In this document: piece after piece, positions 62,466 to 64,000 of the stretch
How positions within the stretch are numbered: the stretch's first letter is position 1
How the letters are laid out: each line of letters opens with the position of its first letter
Assembly (NCBI GenBank): GCA_037355855.1
Contig: CM074766.1
Location: forward strand, 3,720,001 to 3,784,000
Direction: 5' to 3'
Length of the DNA: 64,000 nucleotides
Source of the DNA: Pseudo-nitzschia pungens
Lineage: Eukaryota; Bacillariophyta; Bacillariophyceae; Bacillariales; Bacillariaceae
The notes under the pieces: model-generated
Told to the model about the DNA's origin: nothing
What the model saw: only the letters and a program-made list of their open reading frames with translations
Databases searched by the model: none
Program-made: the position numbers and the translations under genes

Positions 62466-64000
62466 GTATATTCACTGAGGTAGTAGTACTATTCTTGCTG
62501 CTTGTAGTAGTAGTACCACAGTTATACGCTGCTGCTACATACTACTGCAGTGCGTAGGTAGTAGTACATAAGAGGCAGTCAAAAATTATGGCGCAGCGGG
62601 GCAGGCTCTCTGTGGTTTAGGTGGCGCGCGATATCACCATCAGCTTTCTACTGGTTTCTACTACTATTACTTCAGTACGGTACATACTACTAGTAGTAAC
62701 TCTACTGCTAGTATCATGTAGAAGAAATCAATTCTCAGCAAATAAATGCATGACAGAAAATGCATGTGTCGTAAATCTTACTTCACATAATTTTGGGTCG
62801 GAACGGAACAAGAAAGACGGCAACTGAAATATAATGAGATGGAAATGGTAAGTGAACCACATCAAGGTTGGAGGAGGTATTAATAATGGATTTTGATTCG
62901 TCTAACTGTGCATCATTGACTTGCCTGCTTGCTCCTGATAGGGAGGCGACCGCAACTGCTGATGAAATAGGATGCAACGGCAAATGAAATATAATGCAAC
63001 GGTGAGTGAAGCACATCAAGATCTGGGGTATTGATAATGGATTTCAATTGTTCTAATTCTGAATTGAGTTGCCTGCTTGCTACTGATAGGGAAGAATCAA
63101 CTTTAGTAATTCGACGGGGCAACTGAAAAATGATGCGAAAAATGATGCGACGGGGCAACTGACACATATTGCGATCGCAAGAAAAACTGACAAAATGATG
63201 CGATTGCAACTGATGAAATATGATGCGATGTGAGGAGACCTTTACTGGCAGTACAGATACCGGTATGGATGAAATTATCACGATGACCATTATTTAAAAA
63301 TCGTTTGAACCAAAATTTGTGTGGTGTGCATGAGGACGAAGACGATCGGAGCAAAGAGCAACGACAATTTCAAGGACGACGCAGACGATCGAAGCGAAGA
63401 GCAACGACGATTTCAGAGAGGACGACGAAGACAATCGAAGCGAAGAGCAACGACAATTTCAGAGAGGACGACGATTTCAGGGAGGACGACGAAGAGGAAG
63501 GCGACTTCAGGGAGGACGAAGACGATCGAAGCGAGAAGCAATGACGACTTCAAGGACGACGAAGACAAGGACGATCGACGACGATTTCAAGGACGACGAA
63601 TTTGTGTGTGCGTGTGTGAGAAAATTGAACAGAGAATAAACAATTATTAGAGTAGTATCAATATTTATCAAAAGAAAGACTTATATTTTGCTTCATAGTG
63701 TTTCAAAATTTTTTTTCATGGGGGTCGCGATTCCTGGGCTTCGGGTAATAATTGTGATTTTTGTGATGAATTTCTTGAGGGGTGTGATGGGAAATACTTT
63801 GTGTCGGGATGAGAAATCAATTTTTGGGAGTGAATTTCTGCAACAGTCTCATAATATATAATGATGGTAGGGTCGGTAATAATGAGTCAGATTGAAAAAA
63901 AATTTGGGTCGAGTTTGAATTTTATTTTTTTTTCTCGTATTTTCTCGTAATTGAGGTAGTATCTGGGTCGCGATTGGGGTTGCGAATCGGGAGAGAGCTA
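62466..64000 (+). repeat. E5 right interval, GAC-rich block and partial B-end
   Basis: 62466-63300 matches 15546-16400. 63330-63600 is a GAC-rich block. 63610-64000 is the B-arm, which stops ~130-140 bp short of the expected TIR at the window end. No gene. Confidence 0.75.

Larger units (their letters stand above)
57814..64000 (+). mobile_element. E5: satellite-carrying CMC-like element, right end outside window
   Basis: The A-end TIR starts at 57814 (CGTCCGAAAACTGTTTCGCG, one mismatch). Left flanking dinucleotide TT. The window ends inside the B-arm. Order: A-end, transposase N-terminal remnant, 39-bp minisatellite, CGT-rich block, conserved segment, satellite array, interval, GAC-rich block, B-end. 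It is the E1/E2 design plus ~100 codons of transposase, an intermediate between E4-like deletions and E1/E2. Confidence 0.85.

Overview
This is eukaryotic, repeat-dominated DNA, most likely from a diatom or a related stramenopile. The grounds are intron-poor genes, a single short GT-AG intron, Copia- and Gypsy-type retroelements with divergent pol proteins, a BED/hAT transposon, a CMC (CACTA/Plavaka-like) transposon, and lineage-specific unknown proteins. I see no bacterial operon structure, no CRISPR array and no rRNA. The species cannot be fixed from the sequence.

Layout. 1-2471 is the 5' part of an unrecognised protein gene on the minus strand that runs off the window. 4314-5285 is an unknown protein with a hexapeptide-repeat tail. 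6129-8169 is a gene split into two overlapping frames; together they carry the motifs of a 2-oxoglutarate/Fe(II) oxygenase-like fold. 8659-9243 plus 20751-21021 are two parts of one gene split by an 11.5-kb transposon. 35318-36319 is a probable Golgi type II glycosyltransferase. 43921-44273 plus 51872-53378 is another gene broken by a transposon and then decayed.

Most of the rest is one terminal-inverted-repeat transposon family, called CMC-like here. Its ends begin CGTCCGAAAAC and it makes 2-bp target duplications. There are five copies: E1 (9244-20750, TSD CA), E2 (11499-17236, nested in E1, TSD CT), E3 (21022-32972, encodes the transposase), E4 (44274-51871, TSD TA) and E5 (57814 to beyond 64000). 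E3 holds the transposase (one in-frame TGA), a spliced accessory gene and two other ORFs. E1, E2 and E5 have lost most coding capacity. They consist of a ~39-bp minisatellite, a CGT/GAC-rich subterminal repeat and an array of ~181-bp satellite units. E4 is a plain internal-deletion derivative that later received a very young Gypsy retrotransposon (44531-50371, apparently identical LTRs).

A separate complete hAT element (36603-43276; 17-bp TIRs, 8-bp TSD) has its transposase gene sandwiched between three tandem arrays of 182-198-bp units. One of them is the same satellite family that fills the CMC-like derivatives. The main discovery candidate is therefore a set of unrelated DNA transposons that carry, share and probably disperse nucleosome-length satellite DNA. 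The right part also holds a Copia 3' fragment (32973-34402), a second Gypsy element (54625-57813, cut by E5) and a Tc1/IS630-like transposase fragment (54290-54624).
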